Translations under genes and position numbers: made by a program
Origin: a virus
Length of the DNA stretch: 33,829 nucleotides
Reading direction: 5' to 3' (one strand)
IMG/VR virus record: IMGVR_UViG_3300027746_000058
Span: 1-33,829 of that record
Part shown: positions 21,389 through 29,585 of the stretch, in pieces
Position numbering within the stretch: position 1 is the stretch's first letter
How the letters are laid out: each line of letters begins with the position of its first letter
Notes under the pieces: generated by a model
Database searches by the model: none
The model's input: the letters and a program-made list of their open reading frames with translations, nothing else
What the model was told of the DNA's origin: nothing

Positions 21389-21729
21389 AGACCCGCGAAG
21401 AACGAGAAGCCATCGCCTTGGCGGTGCTCACAGCACCTGTTGAGATCACCAGCGCAACCCTGGCTAAGCAGGTGGGCCTGACCCGTGAGATGACGCGCCA
21501 GATCCGCCTGGGTCTGCGCTACGCCAACGTCTTGCCGCACCTGCCACGCCTGGAGCCAGATGCCATGGTGCGGACCTGCCAGGACTGCTCCCTGTTCCAC
21601 CACCAGCCAGGGCGGGAGCAGAGCGATAACGGGTCCGGCAGCCGCACTTATGGCCGCTGCTCCATCGGCATCCCTGAGGCTGCCGAGAGCCTGCACTACG
21701 CGCGCGGGTGTGGGGCGTTTCAGCGTTGA
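21385..21729 (+). CDS. HTH protein with C-terminal four-cysteine GIPEA/RGCGAF domain (second copy)
   Basis: The GTG at 21385 overlaps the previous stop (GTGA). The 114-residue product has one HTH (TSATLAKQVGLTREMTRQIR, LGLRYANVLPHL) and a C4 domain: C-x2-C-SLFHH, then GRCSIGIPEAAESLHYARGC with GAF. Compared with the 12065-12553 protein, one HTH unit is absent but the LG-L-x-V-LP-L segment and the C4 block are conserved. One copy lies in the leftward accessory operon and one in the rightward replication operon, so they may cross-regulate the two arms. Metal or cluster binding is inferred from cysteine spacing. Confidence 0.7.
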   Translation: MKTREEREAIALAVLTAPVEITSATLAKQVGLTREMTRQIRLGLRYANVLPHLPRLEPDAMVRTCQDCSLFHHQPGREQSDNGSGSRTYGRCSIGIPEAAESLHYARGCGAFQR

Positions 21730-22052
21730 CCAACCCCCAGAAGCAGAAAGGCGACCGCGCCGAACTCGAGGCGGCTGCGCTGCTCACCGACCTGCTGGGG
21801 GTGCCAGTGCGGCGCAAGCTGGGCGCTGGCAGGGCCGACGACACCGGCGACCTAGACGGGGTGCCGGGCCATGTGGTGCAGGTGGCCAGCTGGGCCGATA
21901 CAGCCGCAGCGGCCAGGGTGAAGCCGAAGGAAGCCGAGCATCAGCGCATCAATGCCCAGGCCGATCACGCCGCCACGCTGGTGCGCTTCCGGGGCGGCAC
22001 CTGGCGGGTCGTGCTGACCCTGGAGCAGTGGGCCAGGTACATCAAGCCATGA
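21726..22052 (+). CDS. Holliday-junction-resolvase-like / PD-(D/E)XK-fold protein
   Basis: A TTG at 21726 overlapping the upstream stop (TTGA) fits the coupling pattern here; a GTG at 21708 is the alternative. The protein reads NPQKQKGDRAELEAAALL, VRRKLGAGRADDTGDLDGV, then HVVQVASWAD. This is the layout of phage resolvase-like nucleases (E in helix 1, G-D-x-D, then hydrophobic-Q/E-x-K). The expected catalytic Lys after VQV is Ala here, so activity may be lost or the residue has moved. Likely role in recombination or packaging-junction processing. Confidence 0.6.
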   Translation: MTNPQKQKGDRAELEAAALLTDLLGVPVRRKLGAGRADDTGDLDGVPGHVVQVASWADTAAAARVKPKEAEHQRINAQADHAATLVRFRGGTWRVVLTLEQWARYIKP

Positions 22053-22267
22053 CCGCCCCCATCGTTCACCGCTATTTGGTCACCGTGCGCCTTGACGCCT
22101 GCCGCACCCGTGACCACTTGGTGAGCGCGCCAACCCAGTGGTCAGCTGGGTGGCTGTGGCGGCAGCTACATCCTTACGCTGATGTCATTGCGGTTCGGAA
22201 GGCTAAGGGGTATGGCGGGGATCACACTCCAGCTGGAAGGGCTCAGCCAGCTGCAGAAGCTGATTGA
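22049..22267 (+). CDS. Hypothetical 72-residue protein
   Basis: The ATG overlaps the previous stop (ATGA). The product MTAPIVHRYLVTVRLDACRT is strand-rich at the start, then HPYADVIAVRKAKGYGG. Its 3' end overlaps the minor tail Z gene by 56 bases. No family recognised. Confidence 0.5.
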   Translation: MTAPIVHRYLVTVRLDACRTRDHLVSAPTQWSAGWLWRQLHPYADVIAVRKAKGYGGDHTPAGRAQPAAEAD

Positions 22268-22841
22268 GTTCACTGACCCCAAGACGTTCGCCAAGGCGCA
22301 ACGGGCGGGCCTGACCAAAGCATCAGGCGCAATCAAGACCCAGGTAGCCAAGGGCATCGGTGAGCGCTACAACCTCAAGGCCTCAAGGATCAAGCAGGAC
22401 ATCAGCAGGGCATCGATCGCGCCTGATGGAACTTCAGCAACGATCCGATTCGGGCGCACATCGCCAACCCTGACTCAGTTCGGCATGAAGCCAGGCAGTA
22501 GGGGAGGCAAGCAGCCTGGCCTTGGCCGCGGCCTGGGCTGGGGCAAGCCGGTCAAGCCTGGCCGGCCGCTCACCGCCGTGGTGCTCAGGGCCGATGGACG
22601 CAAGCCCTACACCGGCGCCTTCGTCTACATCGGCAAGGGTGGCAACCAGCTAGTCGGGCGCAAGGACAGCCAGGGCCGCATCCGCACGGTCTACGGTCCA
22701 TCGGTCGGTTCGATCTTCCTTGGCAAAGGCCGCTATGCCCTTGAGCTGCAGGCCACAGCAGCGCGGCTGATCAATGACGAGTTCATCAAAGGCTTTGAGA
22801 AGAAGCTGAATGACATCGCCAGAGGGTATGGCGGGCGGTGA
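22212..22841 (+). CDS. Prophage minor tail protein Z (GPZ) family
   Basis: The ATG at 22212 is preceded by AAGGGG at suitable spacing and removes an odd basic extension. The 209-residue protein has the GPZ layout: LEGLSQLQKLIEFTDPKTFA, LTKASGAIKTQVAKGIGERY, KASRIKQDI, a Gly-rich middle, AFVYIGKGG, and LELQATAARLINDEFIKGFE. GPZ proteins sit at the head-tail interface. In lambda-type order this gene follows the head-joining genes; here it lies before the terminase, separated from them by ~7 kb. Confidence 0.75.
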   Translation: MAGITLQLEGLSQLQKLIEFTDPKTFAKAQRAGLTKASGAIKTQVAKGIGERYNLKASRIKQDISRASIAPDGTSATIRFGRTSPTLTQFGMKPGSRGGKQPGLGRGLGWGKPVKPGRPLTAVVLRADGRKPYTGAFVYIGKGGNQLVGRKDSQGRIRTVYGPSVGSIFLGKGRYALELQATAARLINDEFIKGFEKKLNDIARGYGGR

Positions 22842-23036
22842 TCGGGGCACCCCCCGGTCTCAGGGTCCTTCGCCCCTGGGGAAAAGTGCCGGTGCCAAGC
22901 AGCCCAGATTTTCTGTTGAGAACTGCTCGCAACAAGGCGACCCCATGGATTAGGAGCGCACACGATTCCCAGGACCTGTCACAGCACCTTGTCACACCTT
23001 CCCTAGCTTGTGACAAGGTGCGACAAGCCGGGCTAA
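22842..23036. other. Non-coding region before terminase with a strong inverted repeat
   Basis: No gene is supported here. CACCTTGTCAC (22985-22995) and GTGACAAGGTG (23010-23020) form a perfect 11-bp inverted repeat with a 14-base loop, 17 bases before the terminase small subunit start. No T-run follows, so a terminator is less likely than an operator or a cos/pac site bound by the small terminase. Confidence 0.6.
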
Positions 23037-23579
23037 GTGCTGATCAGCGTGGGGGAAGCGGCCAAGGTGCTCGGCCTCAAGAGTCGGGGCAGCATCTACC
23101 GCAAGATCCAGCGCAACGAGCTGGAGACGGTGCCGGGCCCTGACGGCAACCCGCTGATTGAGCGCGACAACCTGGAGCAGCGCTGGGCGGCGATCACCCG
23201 CACCCGCACCGATTCACCCAACCCGCTGCGGCCAGCGGCCGAGCGCGCCAAGCCACAGCCGAAGCCGCCGCCGCCACCGCCCAGGGCGCCAGAACCTGAG
23301 GAGCTGCCGGCCTACAACGACAGCCGCGCCCGCAGCGAATACGAAAAGGCCAACCTGCTGGAGCTGCAACGCAAGACGCAGGAGGGCCTGCTGCTCCGCC
23401 GCGAGGATGTGGAACTCGCCTGGGGCGGTGCGGTCAACATCACCCGCACCCGCCTGCTCGGCGTGCCCAGCACCGCCAAGCAGCGCATCCCACACCTGGA
23501 GATCGAGGAGGTGGAGCTACTGACCACGCTGATCCGCGAGGCCCTCGATGAGCTGGCGGCCGGGGAGGTGAAGGGATGA
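23037..23579 (+). CDS. Terminase small subunit (Nu1-like)
   Basis: The GTG at 23037 is used; another GTG at 23049 is possible. The N-terminus is a MerR/excisionase-like winged HTH (SVGEAAKVLGLKSRGSIYRK). A Pro-rich linker follows, then ARSEYEKANLLELQRKTQEG with LLLRREDVELAWGG and TKQRIPHLEIEEVELLT-like text typical of lambda Nu1 homologues. It recognises the packaging site and recruits the large subunit. Its stop overlaps the next start (ATGA). Confidence 0.88.
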   Translation: MLISVGEAAKVLGLKSRGSIYRKIQRNELETVPGPDGNPLIERDNLEQRWAAITRTRTDSPNPLRPAAERAKPQPKPPPPPPRAPEPEELPAYNDSRARSEYEKANLLELQRKTQEGLLLRREDVELAWGGAVNITRTRLLGVPSTAKQRIPHLEIEEVELLTTLIREALDELAAGEVKG

Positions 23580-25474
23580 TCGGCGCCGACCCTGCGGAGC
23601 TCACCCGGCAGATCCTGGCGGGCTTCAAGCCACCGCCGCGGCTGCGGCTGAGCGAGTACGCCGATGAGTTCGCGGTGATGACCGGCAACGCGGCCGAGAA
23701 AGGCAAGTGGAACACCCTGCCGTACCAGCGCGAGATCCTCGACGCCTTCACCGATCCGGCCGTGGAGACGGTGGCGATCATGAAGAGCGCCCGGGTGGGC
23801 TGGACAAAGATGCTCGGCGTGGTGGTGCAGTTCTTCAGCCACCAGGATCCCTGCCCGGTGATGATCGTGCAGCCGGTCAAGGAGGACGCGGAAGGCTACT
23901 CGAAGGAGGAGATCAAGCCGCTGTTTGAGGACACGCCGGTGCTGCGCGGCCTGATCTCAGAGAGCAAGTCCCGCGGCACCGCCAGCAACACGATCCTTCT
24001 GAAGCAGCTGGCCAACGGCGGCCTGATCGACATCGTGAACGCAGCCAGCGGCCGGAGCTTTCGGCGCAAGAGCCGGAAGGTGGTGCTGTTCGATGAGGTT
24101 GACGCCTACCCCAAGCTCGACGAGGGCGACCCGATCAAGCTGGGCCGCAACCGGGCGGACTACTACTGGGACCGCAAGATTGGCCAGGGCGGCACTCCGA
24201 TCTTCGCCGGTGGCAAGACGGAAGAAGCCTTCCTGCGTGGCGATCAGCGGCGGTTCTATGTGCCGTGCCCGTTCTGCCAGGCCATGCAGGTGCTCAGGTG
24301 GGAGCAGATGATTCGCGAGGGTGAGCACGCCGGTCACTACGCCTGCGAGAACTGCGCCGAGCCGATCCCCCACAGCAAGAAGCGCTGGATGGTGGAGCGC
24401 GGCGAGTGGCGCCCCACGGCGGTGAGCCAGCAGCCGGGCCTGGTGAGCTTTCACATCTGGGCGGCCTACAGCTACAGCCCGGCAGCGGACTGGTCCGTAC
24501 TGGTGCGTGAGCACGCCGAAGCCCTGGATGCCATGCGCAAGGGCGACCCCGACGCGATGCAGACGTTTCACAACACGGTCCTAGGCGAGCCGTGGGAAGA
24601 CTCAATATCAGGCAAGCTCACCGGCGACGGCCTGGCCCAGCGGCGCAAGAACGAAGCAGCCGGCAACGGCTACCCCGAGGGCACGGTGCCTGATGGCGTA
24701 CTGCTGCTGACCGCTGGCGTGGATGTCCAGGGCGGCGGCGGCACCACCGGCGAGCGGCTGGTGTTGACGGTCTGGGGCTGGGGCCGTGGTGAGGAAGGCT
24801 GGCACCTGGGCCACTGGGAGATCGATGGCGACCCGCAGCAGCCGGAGACGCTGGCCCAGCTGGATCAGATCACCAAGACCAAATGGCGCAAGGCCGATGG
24901 CACCGAACTTAGGCTCACCATGGGCGGCATCGACGACGGCGGCTATGCCACCCATGAGGTGCGCGACTGGTGCCGCAGCCGTACATCGAGCTGGGTGCCG
25001 ATGAAGGGCGCACACCAAAAAGGCAAACCGCTGATCGGCCGGGGCGTGCCGGTGGATGTAAACAGGAAAAACCAGGGCATCACCAAGCGCGGCGTGCTGC
25101 TGTTCAACGTCGGCTACGACGCCAGCGTGAACCACCTCCAGGGCCGCCTGCGCAATGAGCAACCTGGCCCCGGTTACCTGCACTTCGGCCAAGGCTCAAC
25201 CGATCAATTCCTGGCTGAGCTGTTCCCCTGGAAGCGAATGCCAAAGCGCGACAAAGGCCAAACCACCTACAGCTGGGTGCTACCTGCTGGCTCCCGCGAC
25301 GAAGCCGGCGACTGCACCCGGATGGCCTATGCCGCCCTGCAGCTGGTGGCCCGCCGCTACAACCGGGCCACGATGTGGGATCAGCTGGAGGCGCAGCTCG
25401 CCAAGCCAGCCGCGACCCCCCAACGCCAGGCCAGGGCCACACCGGCGCAGCCATCATTTCTAACGAACTGGTGA
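23576..25474 (+). CDS. Terminase large subunit (lambda gpA family)
   Basis: The 632-residue protein has gpA hallmarks: the deviant Walker A MKSARVGWTKM near residue 70, Walker B VVLFDEVDAYP near 168, zinc-like cysteines (CPFCQAM, CENCAEP), and a nuclease domain with TAGVDVQGGG and later GDCTRMAYAALQ. It powers DNA translocation and cuts concatemers; gpA homologues usually cut at cos sites. The order small subunit, large subunit, gpW-like, portal follows lambda. Confidence 0.95.
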   Translation: MIGADPAELTRQILAGFKPPPRLRLSEYADEFAVMTGNAAEKGKWNTLPYQREILDAFTDPAVETVAIMKSARVGWTKMLGVVVQFFSHQDPCPVMIVQPVKEDAEGYSKEEIKPLFEDTPVLRGLISESKSRGTASNTILLKQLANGGLIDIVNAASGRSFRRKSRKVVLFDEVDAYPKLDEGDPIKLGRNRADYYWDRKIGQGGTPIFAGGKTEEAFLRGDQRRFYVPCPFCQAMQVLRWEQMIREGEHAGHYACENCAEPIPHSKKRWMVERGEWRPTAVSQQPGLVSFHIWAAYSYSPAADWSVLVREHAEALDAMRKGDPDAMQTFHNTVLGEPWEDSISGKLTGDGLAQRRKNEAAGNGYPEGTVPDGVLLLTAGVDVQGGGGTTGERLVLTVWGWGRGEEGWHLGHWEIDGDPQQPETLAQLDQITKTKWRKADGTELRLTMGGIDDGGYATHEVRDWCRSRTSSWVPMKGAHQKGKPLIGRGVPVDVNRKNQGITKRGVLLFNVGYDASVNHLQGRLRNEQPGPGYLHFGQGSTDQFLAELFPWKRMPKRDKGQTTYSWVLPAGSRDEAGDCTRMAYAALQLVARRYNRATMWDQLEAQLAKPAATPQRQARATPAQPSFLTNW

Positions 25475-25476
25475 GA

Positions 25477-25494
25477 TCAGGCTTCCTAGCCTGA
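25477..25494. repeat. Dispersed palindrome, perfect copy
   Basis: TCAGGCT-TCCT-AGCCTGA fills most of the 24-base gap between the terminase stop and the gpW-like gene and ends 4 bases before the ATG. It is the clearest intergenic copy. Confidence 0.75.
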
Positions 25495-25498
25495 TGCC

Positions 25499-26077
25499 AT
25501 GACGATCCCTGCGACGATTCGCGCCGGTGACACGGTGGCCTGGCGCGACGACGCCACCACCGACAGCCTGGACAATGCCGTCACCAGCGCGGCCTGGTCG
25601 CTGTCGTACTTCCTGCGTTCGGCTACTGCTGGTGCCACTGGCGGCCTGACCGTAGCCAGCACCAGCTATGGCAGCGGCTGGGAGACGACGATCAGCGCCA
25701 CCAGCTCCGCCACCCTGGCGGCCGGCGCCTGGTACTGGCAGGCCCGGGCCACCAACGGCGCCAACGCGATCACCACCGGCACCGGATCGCTCACGATCCT
25801 GGCGGCCCTGAACTACACCGGCACCCCTGCCGCCTTTGATGGCCGCAGCCAAGCGCGGCAAGACCTCGACGCGGTGCAGGCCGCCATCCGCAGCCTGATC
25901 AGCGGTGGCGCGGTGAAGCGCTACACGATTGGCAGTCGCCAGCTGGAGCGGTTCAGCCTGGCCGAGCTGATCGAGCTTGAGAACCGCCTCAAGGCCGACG
26001 TGGCCAAGGAAGAAGCGGCGGAGCGGATGGCCAATGGCCTGGGCGATCCGCGCAATCTGTTCGTGAGGTTTGGCTGA
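25499..26077 (+). CDS. gpW-like head-tail connector with N-terminal beta domain
   Basis: The C-terminal ~75 residues (RQDLDAVQAAIRSLISGGAV, then RYTIGSRQLERFSLAELIEL) match the short gpW-type connector fold: helix, beta hairpin, helix. The first ~110 residues form a Thr/Ser/Ala-rich Ig-like beta domain (VAWRDDATTDSLDNAVTSAA, WYWQARATNGA) not present in lambda gpW. It sits between terminase and portal exactly where lambda W lies and overlaps the portal start by one base. Confidence 0.8.
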   Translation: MTIPATIRAGDTVAWRDDATTDSLDNAVTSAAWSLSYFLRSATAGATGGLTVASTSYGSGWETTISATSSATLAAGAWYWQARATNGANAITTGTGSLTILAALNYTGTPAAFDGRSQARQDLDAVQAAIRSLISGGAVKRYTIGSRQLERFSLAELIELENRLKADVAKEEAAERMANGLGDPRNLFVRFG

Positions 26078-27654
26078 TGGCATTCGGTCTTGGCTTCTCA
26101 ATCCGTGAACGGCTGGGCCTGCGCAAGCCCGCAGCAGTCAAACCTCCCAAACGCCGCGCCTATGCCGGTGCCACGGTGTCGCGCCTCACGGCTGACTGGG
26201 TGAGCGGCGGCAGCAGCGCCGACAGCGAGATCAAGGGCAGCATCAGCAGGTTGCGCAACCGGGCCCGCCAGCTGGTGCGGGACAACGACTACGCCAAGCG
26301 GGCGAAGTCGCTGGTCACCAACAACGTGGTCGGCACCGGCATCCGGCTGCAGATGCAGGTGCGAATGCAGCGCGGCGGCGGCCGGCTGGATCAGATGGTG
26401 AACGATCAGATCGAAGCGGCCTGGGAGAAGTGGACCCGCAAGGCCACCTGTGACGTTGCCGGCCGCCTGAACCTGCACCAAATCGAGCGCATGGCGATGG
26501 GCGCCATGGTCGAAAGCGGCGAGATCTTGATCCGCCTGGTGCCTCAGGCCTTTGGCGGCGGCCGGATACCGCTGGCGCTGCAGGTGTTTGAGAGCGACCA
26601 GCTGGACGAGAACTACACCGGCGGCAGCACGGTGCCGGGCAACGAGTGGCGCATGGGCGTGGAGGTGGACCAGTGGGGGCGGCCTGTTCGGTATGCCTTC
26701 CTGGCCAAGCATCCCGGCGACACAGCCCTGGGCGGCCACAACCCAAGCGCGCGCCATCTGCTGGTGCCAGCTGCCGAAGTGCTGCATCTGTTCGTGCCGG
26801 AGCGCCCGCAGCAGACCCGGGGCGTGTCGTGGTTTGCCGCTGGCATTCAACGGCTTCACCACCTGGCGGGCTATGAGCAAGCGGCTCTGGTGCGGGCCCG
26901 GGCAGCGTCGGCGTTGATGGGATTCATCACCAGCCCAGAAGGCGCTGGCGACACCTACGGAGAAGAGGTGATCGACGGCGAGCACGTCACCACCTTTGAG
27001 CCGGGCATGTTCAAGACGCTGTTCCCCGGCCAGTCCGTGGAGGTGCCGCAGATCAACGCGCCGGATGGCCAGCTGGAGCCGTTCGTGCGCGGGATGCTGC
27101 GAGCGTTTGCCTCGGGCATTGGCGTGAACTATGCCGCGCTGTCCGGCGATTACTCGATGTCTAACTATTCAAGCTCCCGCCTGGCGCAGATCGAAGACCG
27201 CGACTGTTGGAAGGTGCTGCAGCAGTACCTGATCGACGAGCTGCTGACCCCGGTGTTCGAGCGCTGGATCGAGGCCGCCGTGCTCAGCGGTGCGCTCAGC
27301 CTGCCGAGCTACGACCTGGCGCCCGATCGCTTCTGTGCCTGCCGGTGGATGGCCCGCGGCTGGAGCTACATCGACCCGCTCAAAGATGCCCAAGCCGACA
27401 ATCTGGCCATCCGCTCGGGCACCAAGACCCAGGCCCAGGTGGTGGCCGAGCAGGGCGGCGACCTTGAGGAGCTGCTGATTGCACGCAAGGCCGAGGTGGA
27501 CCGGGCTGAAGAGCTTGATCTGCATTTTGACTCCAACCCCGCCGACGACATGCAGGGTGGCTCTGCCGACCCAACCGGCTCGGCTACTACGAGCGACCCA
27601 ACCGGAGTTCCTAGCCTGAACCAAGACGGGGAGAGTAATGGATCTGATGCGTGA
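26077..27654 (+). CDS. Portal protein (lambda gpB family)
   Basis: The 525-residue protein has typical lambda-portal blocks: RARQLVRDNDYAKRAKSLVT with NNVVGTGI, FESDQLDENY, VLHLFVPERPQQTRGVSWF, ALMGFITSPEG, YSMSNYSSSRLAQIEDRDCW and FERWIEAAVLSG. It forms the dodecameric DNA gate at the capsid vertex. The N-terminus is basic. Its end overlaps the capsid fusion gene by 17 bases. Confidence 0.95.
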   Translation: MAFGLGFSIRERLGLRKPAAVKPPKRRAYAGATVSRLTADWVSGGSSADSEIKGSISRLRNRARQLVRDNDYAKRAKSLVTNNVVGTGIRLQMQVRMQRGGGRLDQMVNDQIEAAWEKWTRKATCDVAGRLNLHQIERMAMGAMVESGEILIRLVPQAFGGGRIPLALQVFESDQLDENYTGGSTVPGNEWRMGVEVDQWGRPVRYAFLAKHPGDTALGGHNPSARHLLVPAAEVLHLFVPERPQQTRGVSWFAAGIQRLHHLAGYEQAALVRARAASALMGFITSPEGAGDTYGEEVIDGEHVTTFEPGMFKTLFPGQSVEVPQINAPDGQLEPFVRGMLRAFASGIGVNYAALSGDYSMSNYSSSRLAQIEDRDCWKVLQQYLIDELLTPVFERWIEAAVLSGALSLPSYDLAPDRFCACRWMARGWSYIDPLKDAQADNLAIRSGTKTQAQVVAEQGGDLEELLIARKAEVDRAEELDLHFDSNPADDMQGGSADPTGSATTSDPTGVPSLNQDGESNGSDA

Positions 27655-29530
27655 TCTGGAGGGCCAGACCCATCGCCGCGCGGCGTCGCTGGATGGTGCG
27701 GCCATCAGCAGCGAAGACCGAACGATGGAGTTCAGCTTCTCCAGCGAATACCCGGTGCAGCGCTACTTCGGCAACGAAGTGCTGAGCCATGAGCGCGGCT
27801 CCGTTGATCTGGGCCGCCTTCAGGATGGCGCTCCGGTCCTGTTCAACCATGACCCATCGCGCGTGATCGGCGTCGTTCAGCGTGCCTGGATCGACAACGA
27901 GAAGATGCGCGGCATGGTGTCGGTCAAGTTCAGCCGCAATGCGTTTGCGCAGGAGGTGATGACCGACGTGGCCGATGGCGTTCTACGGAATGTCTCGGTC
28001 GGCTATTTCATCAACCAGATGGAAGAGCGCGGCGACAACTTCGTCGCCACTTCGTGGCAACCCTACGAAGTGTCCGTGGTCGGCATCCCTGCCGATCCAA
28101 CCATTGGCATCGGGCGAAAGCTCGACACCGATGGAGCGGCCCCAGCCGCAACCCCGACCCCTACTCCTTCCCCAACCCCAATGGAAGACACCAACCTCAA
28201 CCTCGAGGCGGTGCGGGCGGAAGCGGCTGCACAAGCCGCCAACGCCGAGCGCACCCGCATTGCCAGCATCAACGCCCTGACCGCGCGCCACGGCCTTAAG
28301 GATCTGGGCGCCACCCTGATCGAAAACGGCCGCAGCATTGACGAAGCCCGCGCCGCGGTGCTTGAGAAGATCAGCGCCAAGCCTGTCGAAACCGTCAAGC
28401 CGGTTGAGATGGACCAGCGCGACGCCACCCGCTTCAATATCACCGCCGGCATCCGTGCCGCTCTGTCTGGTGATTGGAGCTCCTACGAAGCCGGCCTGGT
28501 GCGCGAAATGAGCGCCGAGGTGCAGAAGTCGATGGGCCGCGCACCTTCGGCCGAGCGGGCTTTCTTCATTCCCTTCTCTGCTCTCACCCGGGCCACCTAC
28601 GTCACCAGCGGCGCCACCACCGGCGGCAACCTGGTGCAAACCGATCTGCTGGATCAGGACTTCATTGAGTTCCTGCGCAACCGCAGTGTGATGCTCGCCG
28701 CTGGTGTTCGCACCATGCCCGGCCTGCAGGGCAACGTGGCAATTCCCCGCCGCTCTGGTGTGGCATCCACCTACTACCTGAGCAGCCAGACCACCGCCAT
28801 CACCCAGTCGGAGTCCACCTTCGACCAGGTGACGCTCTCGCCGAAGAACCTGGCCGCGCTGTCCAAGTACAGCCGCCAAACCCTGCTGCAGGCCACCCCT
28901 GGCATCGAGCAGCTGGTGCGCACCGACCTGATCGACGGCATCAACGTCGCCATGGATCTGGGCATCCTCAACGGCTCCGGCGCATCCGGCCAGCCTCTGG
29001 GGATCATGGGCACCAGCGGCATCGGTTCGGTGGCGATCGGCACCAACGGCGGCGCGATCACCATGGAAACCCTGGTGAACCTTGAAACCGAGCTCACGAT
29101 TGATAACGTCCCCGTTGATCGCAACTCGGTCAACTACATCACCAACGCCAAGGTGATGGGCAACCTGAAGAAGCTCCGCGCTGGTGGCTCCACCACCACG
29201 GACGGTCCCTTCCTGGTGAATGACAACCTGCTGGCCATCGGCCGCGGCGCCACCCCTTCGGTGGTGAACGGCTACGGCATCTACGTCACCAACCAGGTGC
29301 CTTCCACCCTGACCAAAGGCACCAGCTCCGGTGTTTGCTCGGCGGTGGTGATCGGTGATTACAGCCAGGCCATGGTCGGCCTCTGGGGCAACGGCCTCGA
29401 GATCACCGTGGGCGAGGACTCCGATGACTTCTCCAAGGCGCTTACCAGCGTCCGGGGCATCGTGACCTACGACGTGGCGGTGCGCGATCCCAAGTGCTTC
29501 GCAGCCTGCCTCGACGTGACGACCAGCTGA
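27638..29530 (+). CDS. Prohead protease fused to HK97-type major capsid protein
   Basis: Residues ~1-165 are an S78-like prohead protease with LFNHDPS (His71) and RNVSVGYF (Ser120). A Pro/Thr linker (~165-185) leads to a helical delta-domain-like segment (NLEAVRAEAAAQAANAERTR). The rest (~280-630) is an HK97-fold capsid protein: TTGGNLVQTDLLDQDFIEFL, SESTFDQVTLSPKNLAALSK and GQPLGIMGTSGIGS. The single polypeptide is expected to assemble then cut itself to release mature capsid subunits. Half of a dispersed palindrome (AGCCTGA) lies 18 bases upstream. A hairpin follows the gene. Confidence 0.93.
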   Translation: MDLMRDLEGQTHRRAASLDGAAISSEDRTMEFSFSSEYPVQRYFGNEVLSHERGSVDLGRLQDGAPVLFNHDPSRVIGVVQRAWIDNEKMRGMVSVKFSRNAFAQEVMTDVADGVLRNVSVGYFINQMEERGDNFVATSWQPYEVSVVGIPADPTIGIGRKLDTDGAAPAATPTPTPSPTPMEDTNLNLEAVRAEAAAQAANAERTRIASINALTARHGLKDLGATLIENGRSIDEARAAVLEKISAKPVETVKPVEMDQRDATRFNITAGIRAALSGDWSSYEAGLVREMSAEVQKSMGRAPSAERAFFIPFSALTRATYVTSGATTGGNLVQTDLLDQDFIEFLRNRSVMLAAGVRTMPGLQGNVAIPRRSGVASTYYLSSQTTAITQSESTFDQVTLSPKNLAALSKYSRQTLLQATPGIEQLVRTDLIDGINVAMDLGILNGSGASGQPLGIMGTSGIGSVAIGTNGGAITMETLVNLETELTIDNVPVDRNSVNYITNAKVMGNLKKLRAGGSTTTDGPFLVNDNLLAIGRGATPSVVNGYGIYVTNQVPSTLTKGTSSGVCSAVVIGDYSQAMVGLWGNGLEITVGEDSDDFSKALTSVRGIVTYDVAVRDPKCFAACLDVTTS

Positions 29531-29537
29531 TAGGGGC

Positions 29538-29555
29538 TCAGGCTCCCAACCCTGA
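29538..29555. repeat. Dispersed palindrome, 13/14 match
   Basis: TCAGGCT-CCCA-ACCCTGA lies just after the capsid stop, before the hairpin and 30 bases before the next ATG. Confidence 0.65.
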
Positions 29556-29557
29556 CC

Positions 29558-29580
29558 GGGGCGGCATCTGCCGCCCCTTT
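29558..29580 (+). terminator. GC-rich hairpin after the capsid gene
   Basis: GGGGCGGC and GCCGCCCC arms with a 4-base loop (ATCT) are followed by only three T residues. It likely attenuates read-through so that capsid protein is made in excess over downstream genes. Confidence 0.6.
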
Positions 29581-29585
29581 CCCAC

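Noticed and set aside
28181-29530. Internal start (MEDTNLNLE) for a separate capsid or scaffold product
   Set aside because: No Shine-Dalgarno precedes the ATG at 28181, and self-cleavage of the fusion explains capsid release.
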